34,022 bases of DNA from an uncultured Clostridia bacterium (lineage in GTDB: Bacteria > Bacillota > Clostridia > TANB77 > CAG-508): NCBI GenBank assembly GCA_947631725.1, contig CANRML010000001.1, forward strand, positions 1 to 34,022, written 5' to 3'. Shown in pieces: positions 33,887 to 34,022 of this stretch. The notes beneath the pieces are model-generated. The model saw only the letters and a list, made by a program, of their open reading frames with translations. It had not been told where the DNA came from and did no database searches. Numbering within the stretch: the stretch's first letter is position 1; each line of letters opens with the position of its first letter. The translations under genes and the position numbers were made by a program.

Positions 33887-33900
33887 CTGTATTGTACCAC
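33887..33900 (-). promoter_or_regulatory. Candidate extended -10 promoter of topB
   Basis: On the minus strand, TGTGG directly before TACAAT (33891-33896) forms an extended -10; the -35 is weak. The leader would be about 30 nt. Confidence 0.4.
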
Positions 33901-33950
33901 ATTTTTTGTGTTTTTGGAAGAGGCTTTTTGACAACTTTAAAATTTTGGTC

Positions 33951-33995
33951 AATTGAAAAAGTAAATTCAATTTAGAAAAAGTAACTTCTAGTTAC
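33951..33995. repeat. Two adjacent inverted repeats at the right edge
   Basis: AATTGAA (33951-33957) is inverted as TTCAATT (33966-33972), and GTAACT (33981-33986) is inverted as AGTTAC (33990-33995). They could be a terminator pair or regulatory sites upstream of topB. The window ends before the neighbouring gene, so their role is undetermined. No ORF is visible in 33901-34022. Confidence 0.4.
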
Positions 33996-34022
33996 CGATT
34001 AAGTGCTATTTAGAAGGATTTA

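Noticed and set aside
1..34022. CRISPR arrays, tRNA or rRNA genes
   Set aside because: No regularly spaced direct repeats, tRNA cloverleaf signatures or rRNA-like conserved blocks were seen on either strand.

Overview
The window looks like a chromosomal segment of a very AT-rich (roughly 25-30% GC) Gram-positive anaerobe, most likely an uncultured member of the Clostridia. The grounds are strong GGAGG-type ribosome binding sites, sigma-A promoters with 17-bp spacers, a T-box leader, a SpoVB/YtgP-type flippase, a class D sortase and a CmpB-type membrane protein. Species-level placement is not possible from the sequence alone.

Layout. 1-2617: the tail of an unidentified plus-strand gene, a CmpB-family membrane protein (-) and a COG2509-like FAD oxidoreductase (+). 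2559-7676: a minus-strand operon running CNNM/HlyC transporter, WG-repeat membrane protein, patatin phospholipase, and a cysteine desulfurase broken by two 1-base insertions. 7817-9473: a class D sortase followed by a thioester-domain surface protein whose LPITG motif sits at the extreme C-terminus. 9705-12061: aspS behind a T-box leader whose specifier reads as Asn (AAC), then hup (HU) convergent with it. 12185-17894: a lipid-linked oligosaccharide flippase, smc and an XRE regulator with a palindrome at its promoter. 17981-18697: a degenerate Rpn-like nuclease. 18870-21505: a NitT/TauT-type ABC importer (ATPase, permease, binding protein). 21642-24382: a membrane-anchored J-domain protein, trmL, an aquaporin and a TrmH-family rRNA methyltransferase. 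24542-25316: a predicted ~96-nt small RNA with its own promoter and terminator, next to an orphan PemK/MazF-like protein. 25418-27112: an IS91-like transposase broken by one frameshift, plus a downstream acidic zinc-motif ORF. 27199-31880: mfd flanked by three small self-contained gene cassettes, two of which are tandem diverged copies. 31885-33855: topoisomerase III.

Most of the window is housekeeping: translation (aspS, trmL, rRNA methyltransferase), chromosome organisation and repair (smc, hup, mfd, topB), envelope (sortase, adhesin, flippase, patatin) and transport. The accessory interval 24.5-31.9 kb carries the least explained material. The best candidates for something undescribed are the small RNA beside the orphan toxin-like gene and the tandem promoter-ORF-hairpin cassettes around mfd. 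The Asn-reading T-box on aspS is a clean regulatory observation that bears on how this organism makes Asn-tRNA.
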